Assembly: GCF_024346675.1 (NCBI RefSeq)
Contig: NZ_AP024851.1
Coordinates: forward strand, 1,302,001 to 1,366,000
Length of the DNA: 64,000 bases
Direction: 5' to 3'
DNA from: Photobacterium sanguinicancri
GTDB lineage: Bacteria; Pseudomonadota; Gammaproteobacteria; Enterobacterales; Vibrionaceae
The number at the start of each line of letters is the position of its first letter. The stretch's first letter is position 1. Under the pieces are notes generated by a model. That model saw only the letters and a program-made list of their open reading frames with translations, had not been told where the DNA came from and did no database searches. A program made the position numbers and the translations under genes. Below are positions 27,368-34,498 of this stretch, in pieces.

Positions 27368-28312
27368 TTATTCACTCTCTGACAGTACTGGTGATTTAAA
27401 AGAATCTGGCTTTAATGTAACCACCGAGCAGTCTAACTGATTCAAAATAGATTCTGCGGTATTGCCCATCAGAAAACCGGCAATTCCTTCCCGCGAAAGT
27501 GAGCCAAGAATCACTAAATCAATATCACTATTTACGACATACTCAGGTAAAACTTCACGCGTCTCGCCCTCAAGTAATTCAACGTTCGTAGTGATGGCAC
27601 TATTCTTATAAGGTTCAAGCAAAGACTGTAACCGAGCCATACGATCATCTCGCATACTTTTAGAAAGCAAAGCGATATCAATATCTTCATATCGGTTCCA
27701 CTTTCTCAAAAAACCCTCTGACTCTAATCGCCAAGCGTGGCAAAGGATCAGCTCTGCGCCAAACACAGAACAAACATCTGACGCTAGTGCTATGATTTTA
27801 TGATTAAAGTTCTGATAATCTTGATTGGTAAGATCAATCGCAGCAACGACTCGCTGAACTAATGTCGCATTTGTACTGATCGACCAAATTGGTACTTCAG
27901 ACTTTCTCATCAAATTCAGCGTATTACTCCCTCTCTGACAAGCGACTGTTTTATCAGCACGGTGAGAGTCAATCGCCACCATAGTTGCATTTAATTCTTT
28001 GGCCTCCTTAATAATTTCAATATAAGGAACACCAATACGGATCTTGGTATGAAACTTAATATTAGCGTATTGGCTTTTCAATAATTGAGCCTGTTGAGTG
28101 AGTGCCTGCTCATAAACCTTTGTCGCTTCATCTAAAATATTAAGTGTGGTACCCGAGTAGCGATAAATTTCTTTAAACTCAGCAAGATCCTCAATCACAG
28201 TCAGTAAAGTGACATGTGAAGAACATTGATCAGCGAGCTTCAACGCTTGGTGGAGGGAGTCATTGATGGATTGGTCTGGCACAATGGGGAACAATAGTTG
28301 AATACATTTCAT
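27368..28312 (-). CDS. tandem universal stress protein, UspE-like
   Basis: 314 residues made of two Usp domains in tandem, as in UspE. The second domain has the nucleotide-binding signature near its end: LGSLSREGIAGFLMGNTAES. The first domain's equivalent (IDSHRADKTVACQRGSNTLN) lacks the canonical G-2x-G-9x-G pattern. Expected cytoplasmic stress-resilience protein. Start at 28312 chosen because AGGAG lies five bases before this ATG. It lies 218 bp after the BCCT transporter gene, same strand; they are separated by a hairpin. Confidence 0.85.
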   Translation of the reverse strand: MKCIQLLFPIVPDQSINDSLHQALKLADQCSSHVTLLTVIEDLAEFKEIYRYSGTTLNILDEATKVYEQALTQQAQLLKSQYANIKFHTKIRIGVPYIEIIKEAKELNATMVAIDSHRADKTVACQRGSNTLNLMRKSEVPIWSISTNATLVQRVVAAIDLTNQDYQNFNHKIIALASDVCSVFGAELILCHAWRLESEGFLRKWNRYEDIDIALLSKSMRDDRMARLQSLLEPYKNSAITTNVELLEGETREVLPEYVVNSDIDLVILGSLSREGIAGFLMGNTAESILNQLDCSVVTLKPDSFKSPVLSESE

Positions 28313-28442
28313 ACAAGCTCCTGATCGCAATTTATGGTACTGGCATTGCTTGTTAGCCTACCGTGCAGAAATATTTATTAGCATAGATAAACAGTCGCAA
28401 TAAGTCATTAAACGCAAAGCAGTTGTATGTAACGAAAATAGG

Positions 28443-28483
28443 AAAGCCCCACCATCACTAATTAAAGCAATAAATGGGGCTTT
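28443..28483 (-). terminator. probable terminator after BCCT gene
   Basis: AAAGCCCCA (28443-28451) pairs with TGGGGCTTT (28475-28483) with a 23-base loop. The minus-strand tail is TTTCC, so termination may be partial. Confidence 0.55.
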
Positions 28484-28530
28484 GATATTAAGCTAAAACA
28501 AGCCTCAGCAGTGATTCTTATTCAATACGA

Positions 28531-30456
28531 TTAAGCAGATACTGCGGCTTCTTCTGTTTCATCTAACTCGCGTTGTTTCACTAAGTCGTTAAACTCAATA
28601 CGTGCAGCTTGTGCTAGCTCAGATGCTTCAATTTTATCTTCTTTCGCTAGCATTGCTTCATTGGTTAAACGATCCAATTCATCAATCAAATCTTGTGGAA
28701 TAGCATCGTCTTCACTTTCATGAACACCTTTTTCAAGAGCAGCAACACGAATAGCCTTCTTAATTTTCCAGATTGCATTCAAGGCCGCTCTTTCATTCAC
28801 TGCAGCTTCGATTGCAACATCTTTCAGCTGTTCAAACTTAGAAAGTGCCATGCCTTCTTTAGACCAAGGATCAACATCCGGTAATTCTTCAATGTTAATC
28901 ACTGGATCTTCATAGCCATCCTGATGCGTTAGATCGAGTGTCGCCGCTTTCACCGCCGATATCATCAACATCACCGCAATCACAAGCAATGGTAAACCAC
29001 CGACAATCGCCGCCGTTTGTAAGGTTGATAAGCCCCCCATGAACAGCAGAACTGCAGGCATGAATGACAACGCAAATGCCCAGAACAGGCGATTCCAACG
29101 TAGTGGGTCTCCTGTTACATTCGTTTGTACAACAGATGCAAGAATATAAGAAATTGAATCAAATGTTGTCGCCGTGAAAATCAAACAAAGCAGCGTAAAT
29201 ACCGCAATCACAAACGTGCTGAATGGCAATTGTTGTAAAATAGAGAAGATCGCTTTATTTGCACCTTCAGTATTTAGGATACCCACAACATCTAGCGCAC
29301 CAGATAGCTGTAACGATAAGCCATAGTTACCTAAAATCATGAAGAAAAGGAAACAACCCATCGATCCAAAAAAGATCGAACCAGTTACCATTTGCTTGAT
29401 AGTACGCCCACGTGAAATACGCGTAATAAATAAACCCATACTTGGCGCAAACACTAACCACCAAGCCCAGTAGAAGATTGTCCAATCTTGTGGGAAGTGA
29501 GTATTTTCAAATGAGCCATAACCACCAAAAGGTTCAGCCCATGTCGCCATCACAAAGAAATTAGACAGCATGCGGCCTAATGAATCTAAGCCTGTTTCCA
29601 ACATGAAAATGGTTGGGCCAGCAATAAGAATAAACGCAAGTAAGCCGATCGCACCCCAAAAGTTAATGTTACTCAGTAACTTAATACCTTTTTCCATACC
29701 AGCATAAGCAGAGTAACCAAAAATTGCGGTACAAACGAAGAGTACACCAATCTGTGTCATCATCGTTTTTGGTATACCAAATAAGTAGTTCACACCTTCG
29801 GTAATCAAAGGGGCTGCTAAGCCTAGGGTAGTTGCACCACCACCTAACAAACCAAAAATGAACAATACATCAATAACTTTACCAATCCAGCCATGGCTAC
29901 GTGCTTCACCAAGCACAGGCATCAGTGCTGCAGAAACTTTCAGTACAGGCTGCTTACGTACATAGAAGAAGTAAGCCATTGGAATCGCAGGTACTAAATA
30001 AATAGACCAAGCAATCGGACCCCAGTGGAAAATACCGTAAGTAGCCGCCCAACGAACGGCTTCTTCACTGCCCGCTTCTAACTGAAACGGGGGATTTTGA
30101 TAGTAATACGCCCATTCAATTGCGCCCCAGAATAAAATACTGGCCCCGATACCACCACAGAAAAGCATGGCAGCCCAAGACGCAGTTTTAAATTCGGGTT
30201 CTTCATCGCTGTCACCCAGTTTAATCTGACCAATATCCGAAAAAACGATATAAATCATAAAGAAGAAAGATGCAAGACCAAGACCTAAATATAAGAAACC
30301 TAGCTTATCTGTCATGAATGTTTTAGCAACGCTAATCCATTCTGCACCTTCAGTTGGAAAAATAAGTAGTGGTAGCACAACCGCTATCAGCATGCCTAAC
30401 GCACCGAAAAAAGTGGGTTTATCTATTAGCTCAAAGTGTTTATTACGAGTATTCAC
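28531..30456 (-). CDS. BCCT-family betaine/choline/carnitine-type transporter
   Basis: 641 residues, twelve membrane segments. The family signature WAWWLVFAPSMGLFITRISR is present around residues 335-355. BCCT proteins import quaternary ammonium compounds such as glycine betaine or choline, usually with sodium or protons, for osmoprotection. The C-terminal 110 residues (after the last helix) are charged and coiled-coil-like and could sense osmolarity, as in BetP-type proteins (inference). It begins with GTG; AAGGAG lies five bases upstream. Exact substrate cannot be told from sequence. Confidence 0.9.
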   Translation of the reverse strand: MNTRNKHFELIDKPTFFGALGMLIAVVLPLLIFPTEGAEWISVAKTFMTDKLGFLYLGLGLASFFFMIYIVFSDIGQIKLGDSDEEPEFKTASWAAMLFCGGIGASILFWGAIEWAYYYQNPPFQLEAGSEEAVRWAATYGIFHWGPIAWSIYLVPAIPMAYFFYVRKQPVLKVSAALMPVLGEARSHGWIGKVIDVLFIFGLLGGGATTLGLAAPLITEGVNYLFGIPKTMMTQIGVLFVCTAIFGYSAYAGMEKGIKLLSNINFWGAIGLLAFILIAGPTIFMLETGLDSLGRMLSNFFVMATWAEPFGGYGSFENTHFPQDWTIFYWAWWLVFAPSMGLFITRISRGRTIKQMVTGSIFFGSMGCFLFFMILGNYGLSLQLSGALDVVGILNTEGANKAIFSILQQLPFSTFVIAVFTLLCLIFTATTFDSISYILASVVQTNVTGDPLRWNRLFWAFALSFMPAVLLFMGGLSTLQTAAIVGGLPLLVIAVMLMISAVKAATLDLTHQDGYEDPVINIEELPDVDPWSKEGMALSKFEQLKDVAIEAAVNERAALNAIWKIKKAIRVAALEKGVHESEDDAIPQDLIDELDRLTNEAMLAKEDKIEASELAQAARIEFNDLVKQRELDETEEAAVSA

Positions 30457-30733
30457 TGTGTCTCCTTACAGCGATGAATCCAATCTGGATACCGCGATAA
30501 TCAAGACTTCTCACTACGATGACAAACGAACTATTTTATCGTGTTCATTAATAATTTTATTTAATCTTTTATATGGCAACAAACATCAAAAAAAAACTTT
30601 AATAAGTATTGCGTACGATTTATAAAACCTCTTTTTACTTTCTTTTATGCACAGGAAAAAAGCCTCAAAGTGGCATAAACTGATCATGAAAATCCATTTA
30701 TTTATGTAGATGAAAATCATGGGAGGATTTCTA

Positions 30734-30913
30734 ATGCACAATAGAGAGAGACTCGAAGATATCGAACTTCGTATTGCGATGGCATATGAAGAGGGTAACT
30801 ACCACGAAGCTGCATTACTTGAGCAAAAGCTAACTCACTTTCGTGGTAAAGCAAATCTCTACGAGAGTAATGAGCCATACTCCATTGAAGGGCGTACATT
30901 TTTAGATGAATAA
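30734..30913 (+). CDS. small hypothetical protein
   Basis: 59 residues. GGGAGGA six bases before the ATG is one of the strongest SDs in the window and supports a real gene. The sequence is a probable helical hairpin (RERLEDIELRIAMAYEEGNY, then HEAALLEQKLTHFRGKANLY) without signal peptide or membrane segment. No family recognised. It is divergent from the BCCT gene; a repeat-containing stem-loop follows it. Confidence 0.65.
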   Translation: MHNRERLEDIELRIAMAYEEGNYHEAALLEQKLTHFRGKANLYESNEPYSIEGRTFLDE

Positions 30914-30944
30914 CAGCGTCCATTTCAACTACATGTAAAACACT

Positions 30945-31007
30945 AAACGCCTTCGGCCCTTTTATACGAAGTGACAAGGGCTTTTATACGCAGTGCCAAA
31001 GGCGTTT
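30945..31007 (+). repeat. nested stem-loop containing two copies of a 22-bp repeat
   Basis: Outer stem AAACGCCTT (30945-30953) with AAGGCGTTT (30999-31007). Inside, two adjacent 22-bp units at 30959-30980 and 30981-31002 share 19 positions, both starting CTTTTATACG. The first unit with flanking bases can also form GCCCTT/AAGGGC (30956-30961, 30976-30981). Lies 32 bases after the 59-residue gene and may act as its terminator. Confidence 0.65.
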
Positions 31008-31081
31008 GTGATTTTGAATAGTGAAAGAAAGCGAAGTAAAAGCGGTCTGTTTTTCTGAGTCACTTCATCCGAGGATTCAGT

Positions 31082-31423
31082 ATGTTTATCAAAACCGCAC
31101 TTGCAGTGCTGACATTAGCTTGCAGTTTTATAGCCGAAGCAGACTTACAGAATATAGGTCATTTTAATGCTAATGGTATCTACCAGCCCGGCTACACCAA
31201 CTACAACCACGCCCGTGAAAGATCGACGGATACCGCAAGCAAACCGCTATCCATTAACCACCAAGCGAGAACAGGTGCCATAGAACCCAACTATGTGAAC
31301 TACCCGATAGATACACGCACACATCGCACAGCATCGACTGGCGATCAACTCTCTAAAATTGGGAATTATAAAAATGGTATTTATGAGCCTGGTTATTTGA
31401 ATCATCAACACATCAGAAATTAA
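31082..31423 (+). CDS. small secreted protein with internal repeats
   Basis: 113 residues. Signal peptide MFIKTALAVLTLACSFIAEA. The mature region repeats a motif: NIGHFNANGIYQPGYTNYNH near its start, KIGNYKNGIYEPGYLNHQH at its end, and a degenerate GAIEPNYVNYP between. The consensus IG-x(2-3)-NGIY-(Q/E)-PGY-x-N suggests a small exported repeat protein; the role is unknown. GAGG lies eight bases before the ATG. Own terminator downstream. Confidence 0.72.
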   Translation: MFIKTALAVLTLACSFIAEADLQNIGHFNANGIYQPGYTNYNHARERSTDTASKPLSINHQARTGAIEPNYVNYPIDTRTHRTASTGDQLSKIGNYKNGIYEPGYLNHQHIRN

Positions 31424-31431
31424 ATTCAATT

Positions 31432-31465
31432 AAAGGCATTTGTTTTCATACCCAAATGCCTTTTT
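31432..31465 (+). terminator. intrinsic terminator of the small repeat protein gene
   Basis: AAAGGCATTTG (31432-31442) pairs with CAAATGCCTTT (31453-31463), followed by TT. Confidence 0.85.
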
Positions 31466-31786
31466 AATATTCAGCAGCCTGCATTCAGTTATGAGTATAA
31501 AACCGTGACCAAAATCTTATTATCAACACTAAATAGAAAATAGATTGTGAATTGATCACAGTTATAATTTCACGTTATTCATTAACAAACACTGTCTTGT
31601 CACAATTTTTATTCATAATAAAAAGCAAAACGTTTAATAAGCCTCACTCATCCCCCTAGGGCATTACTTATTACGTGATTAAGTTCAAATTAATTACATG
31701 ACGACGATCACACCTTTTTTATTAAAGTGATCTTCAACACATAAAATTCGCCATTTAGCTCAATTTTCCTTTATGAAATAACAAAG
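31466..31786. promoter_or_regulatory. upstream part of the lamB control region with CRP-like sites
   Basis: AT-rich, no ORF. AGTGA-N6-ACACA at 31726-31741 matches CRP half-sites at eight of ten positions. TGTGA-N5-TCACA at 31546-31560 has perfect half-sites but a spacer one base short, so its function is doubtful. Confidence 0.45.
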
Positions 31787-31859
31787 TGTGACCTACGCAC
31801 TCCTCCTCCCTACTCCTCCTAAAATTAATATCAAGGAGGAGGATGCTGTTAATTAACAG
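31787..31859 (+). promoter_or_regulatory. MalT-type control element and palindrome of lamB
   Basis: TGTGACCTACGCACTCCTCC (31787-31806), a further ACTCCTCCT, then AAGGAGGAGGATG (31833-31845), the arrangement seen at malE/malK. It is followed by the perfect 14-bp palindrome CTGTTAATTAACAG (31846-31859). Spacing from TGTGA to AAGGAGGA is 46 here and 49 at malE. Confidence 0.65.
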
Positions 31860-31955
31860 CAAGAGCACAATGAGTTCATCCAAATACGGATAAGAGTTTT
31901 ATTGCTGAGTTCACTCTTTTTCTCACATGCACATTTGAGATTTGACCAAACGGTC

Positions 31956-32029
31956 GGCGGGAGGAAAACCCTGATTCCCGCCAATTCTTTGCAAAGCTTT
32001 ATTGTCATAAGCAATGGCTTTGCAAAGAA
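31956..32029 (+). promoter_or_regulatory. two stem-loops in the lamB mRNA leader
   Basis: First: GGCGGGA (31956-31962) with TCCCGCC (31976-31982). Second: perfect 13-bp arms TTCTTTGCAAAGC (31985-31997) and GCTTTGCAAAGAA (32017-32029), with an inner ATTG/CAAT pair. They end 82 bases before the lamB ATG. Likely message-stabilising or regulatory structures. Confidence 0.6.
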
Positions 32030-32111
32030 CTATAAAAAGGGCGGTTTCATCAGCCTAATTGTTATAACGGAAAAACAACAAGAACATAATGTTTCACTTA
32101 AGGAGTTACAA

Positions 32112-33440
32112 ATGAAGATGAGCAAAATCTGCCTAACAGCAGCTGCTGTCTCTGCAGCTTTAGTATCAGCATCTGCAATGGCATCTGATGGCGTTGATTT
32201 CCATGGTTACATGCGTGCTGGTGCAGGTATCAGCGGCGACAATGGCGGCATGATCTCTGAAGCGAAAAACGGTATCGGTCGTTTAGGTAACGAAAATGAC
32301 GCTTACGGTGAAATCGGTTTAGGTAAAGAAGTTTACAACCAAGACGGTAAGTCATTCTACCTAGATTCAATGCTTGCAGGCGGTTCAACTTCAGACAAGC
32401 TATGGAGTGGTCAAAACCCACAAATCGTTCAATTTAACGCACAAGCGAAAGGCCTAATTGAGTCTGACGCTGATGCCGTTATCTGGGCTGGTAAGCGTTA
32501 CTACCAACGTCACGACATCCACATCACAGATTTCTACTACTGGAACACATCTGGTGCTGGTGGTGGTGTTGAAAACCTAACTGCAGGCCCAGGTAAACTA
32601 TCTCTTGCTTGGATCCGTGATGACGTAGATGTTAAGACTATCGGTGAAAAAACAGAGCTTAAAGTAAACCCTGATGGCACTGTTAAAGAAGTTAAAACAC
32701 CAGCTCAAGAAACTGCTTCTGTTAACAACAACATCATAGATGTTCGTTACGCAGGCCTAGGTCTTTGGGAAAATGGTTCACTAGAACTGGGTGTGAATGC
32801 ATTCATTCCTAACGAAACCAAATCTCAAAGCGATTCAGACCTTAAGTCTAAAAGCAGCTACATGTTCACGGCTGAGTTAACTCAAGGTGACCTATTTGGT
32901 GGCTTCAACAAAACTGTTCTTCAATACGGTACTAACGGTAGTGCAGAACAAATGACGACTTACGGCGCAGGTATGGGTGTGAAAGCCGTTACTAACGCTG
33001 ACCAAGGTTACCGCTTGATCAACTGGGGTGTTGCTGCACCATCAGAGAAAATTGAAATCGGCCACCAGCTAATGTACGCAAACACTAGCTTCAAAGAAAA
33101 CCAAGATGACCACAGCGTGTACAGCATTGTTGTTCGCCCTATGTACAAGTGGAACGACACTATGCGTACCATCGTAGAAGCGGGTTACACCGCTGAGAAA
33201 AACGGTGATCTACGCGATGGTAATGCAATCACTAGCGATTACCTACCAAACACTGAAACTGGTGATAAAGCACTGAGCAAGTTCACTGTTGCACAGGCAT
33301 GGTCTGCGGGCTCTAGCTTCTGGGCACGTCCTGAAATCCGTGTATTTGCAAGCTACATCACAGATCACGAAAACGACAATGCATTCGGCGACAGCAAATC
33401 TGAATACAATGTTGGTATCCAAGCTGAAGCTTGGTGGTAA
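32112..33440 (+). CDS. lamB: maltoporin
   Basis: 442 residues. Trimeric outer-membrane channel for maltodextrins. Signal peptide MKMSKICLTAAAVSAALVSA ending AMA, mature start SDGVDFHGYMRAGAGISGDN typical of LamB; barrel-type alternation throughout and C-terminal YNVGIQAEAWW ending in an aromatic residue. The start at 32112 was chosen for AAGGAG six bases upstream and the signal peptide; the frame stays open for 70 codons upstream through the structured leader, which is not credible as coding. The gene for periplasmic MalM follows. Confidence 0.95.
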   Translation: MKMSKICLTAAAVSAALVSASAMASDGVDFHGYMRAGAGISGDNGGMISEAKNGIGRLGNENDAYGEIGLGKEVYNQDGKSFYLDSMLAGGSTSDKLWSGQNPQIVQFNAQAKGLIESDADAVIWAGKRYYQRHDIHITDFYYWNTSGAGGGVENLTAGPGKLSLAWIRDDVDVKTIGEKTELKVNPDGTVKEVKTPAQETASVNNNIIDVRYAGLGLWENGSLELGVNAFIPNETKSQSDSDLKSKSSYMFTAELTQGDLFGGFNKTVLQYGTNGSAEQMTTYGAGMGVKAVTNADQGYRLINWGVAAPSEKIEIGHQLMYANTSFKENQDDHSVYSIVVRPMYKWNDTMRTIVEAGYTAEKNGDLRDGNAITSDYLPNTETGDKALSKFTVAQAWSAGSSFWARPEIRVFASYITDHENDNAFGDSKSEYNVGIQAEAWW

Positions 33441-33470
33441 GCACTGCGCTCACCCAATAAGTTAATGTAT

Positions 33471-33544
33471 CAGCCAGTCTCAATGACTGGCTGTATTTGG
33501 TTTAGCCTATCGCTATTTTCTTAGTAGATTAAACCAAATACAGC
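33471..33544 (+). promoter_or_regulatory. overlapping alternative hairpins between lamB and malM
   Basis: Hairpin A: CAGCCAGTC (33471-33479), loop TCAAT, GACTGGCTG (33485-33493), followed by TATTT. Hairpin B: perfect 15-bp arms GCTGTATTTGGTTTA (33490-33504) and TAAACCAAATACAGC (33530-33544). They share GCTG at 33490-33493, so both cannot form fully. A resembles a weak terminator, B a competing structure. Confidence 0.7.
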
Positions 33545-33566
33545 TCATAAAAAGGTGGAAGACATA

Positions 33567-34382
33567 ATGAAAAAAACACTCTCCATGCTCATCGTTGCCG
33601 CGTTACTCGGTGGTTGTGTCACAAACACTGAAACCGTCACTACCCAAGCGCCAACCAATGCTGTGAACACCGTCAATACATCATTAGCGAACCTACAATG
33701 GCTCCCTCTTAGTGCCCCAAGCAGCAGTAAATTCACTATTGATGCTAATAGCCAAAAATTGGTTGATAACATCAGTGCGGGAAACATCGCCGCCTTTACT
33801 TTACCAGCTGACCAAGGGGCCTTAACCATTAAACTGGATAGCTTCGCTAAAAAAACAGTTTATGCCCCTGTCGTGTCTGTTTATAACGAAAAAAATGCAC
33901 TGATCGCGACCATTCCTGCAGAAAACTTCAATTATGTACCTGCAGCCATGTTAATGGATGATCACCTATCTGGCGCAATCACTTTCATGCCGCCAAAAGA
34001 CACCAAAGAAATACGTGTTTTGATTTCAACTACACGCGATGCACTGACAGAAACAACAACCTTATTGCACCCAGCCAAAGCCTCCGCCATTGCCCGTAAT
34101 ACCCAGCCGCCCGCAATTGCAGATCCAATCGCAACTCACACCGATATGGGTCGACTCGAATTGACAGTGATGACAGTCGCAGATGACAAGCAATATCAAG
34201 CTGAACGCACTGACTATGCACCAAGCCCTGAAGAAAGATCATCTTACTACTTGAATTCCATTGAGAATGCTGTAAATAATGGTGATCTTAATAAAGCTAT
34301 GAAACTACTTGATGAAGCAGAAAAACTGGGGATTGCCGATGCACGACCAACCTTCATCAACGCCGTTGAAGCTAAGAAATAA
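33567..34382 (+). CDS. malM: maltose operon periplasmic protein MalM, lipoprotein form
   Basis: 271 residues. Resembles MalM in the NVNT..LQWLPLSAP region, IADPIATHTDMGRLEL and the C-terminal SYYLNSIENAVNNGDLNKAM, LLDEAEKLG segment. Its exact role in maltose utilisation is unsettled. Unlike the soluble enteric protein it has a lipobox, LLGGC with Cys17, so it should be lipid-anchored. Start at 33567 chosen for AAGGTGG upstream and because the lipobox then lies at the right distance. It lies 126 bp after lamB behind the alternative hairpins. Confidence 0.88.
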   Translation: MKKTLSMLIVAALLGGCVTNTETVTTQAPTNAVNTVNTSLANLQWLPLSAPSSSKFTIDANSQKLVDNISAGNIAAFTLPADQGALTIKLDSFAKKTVYAPVVSVYNEKNALIATIPAENFNYVPAAMLMDDHLSGAITFMPPKDTKEIRVLISTTRDALTETTTLLHPAKASAIARNTQPPAIADPIATHTDMGRLELTVMTVADDKQYQAERTDYAPSPEERSSYYLNSIENAVNNGDLNKAMKLLDEAEKLGIADARPTFINAVEAKK

Positions 34383-34457
34383 TGACAATCAGGACATTTA
34401 TTCAATTACCATTATAAATATTTTGCAGTTTTCTGCTGATTATTGGTTTGAATAGAC

Positions 34458-34480
34458 AAAGGCTGCCTTGGCAGCCTTTA
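34458..34480 (+). terminator. hairpin between malM and glgX
   Basis: AAAGGCTGCC (34458-34467), TT, GGCAGCCTTT (34470-34479). The T tract is only three bases, so it is a weak terminator. It sits just before the glgX SD (GAGG at 34490). Confidence 0.6.
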
Positions 34481-34498
34481 TTGCGTATTGAGGATCCC

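Noticed and set aside
30959..31002. Two 22-bp units as a CRISPR-like repeat
   Set aside because: Units are directly adjacent without spacers and occur only twice.
31546..31560. TGTGA-N5-TCACA as a CRP site for lamB
   Set aside because: Spacer is five, not six, so a functional site is doubtful despite perfect half-sites.
31870..31893. Seven-codon ORF (MSSSKYG) in the lamB leader
   Set aside because: Too short to distinguish from chance; kept only as a curiosity.
31902..32111. 70-codon in-frame extension upstream of lamB
   Set aside because: It spans two perfect stem-loops and lacks a signal peptide; the SD AAGGAG precedes ATG 32112, which gives a normal porin signal sequence.
34448..34498. 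TTG start for glgX
   Set aside because: It would run through the malM-glgX hairpin; ATG 34499 has GAGG and matches GlgX N-termini.
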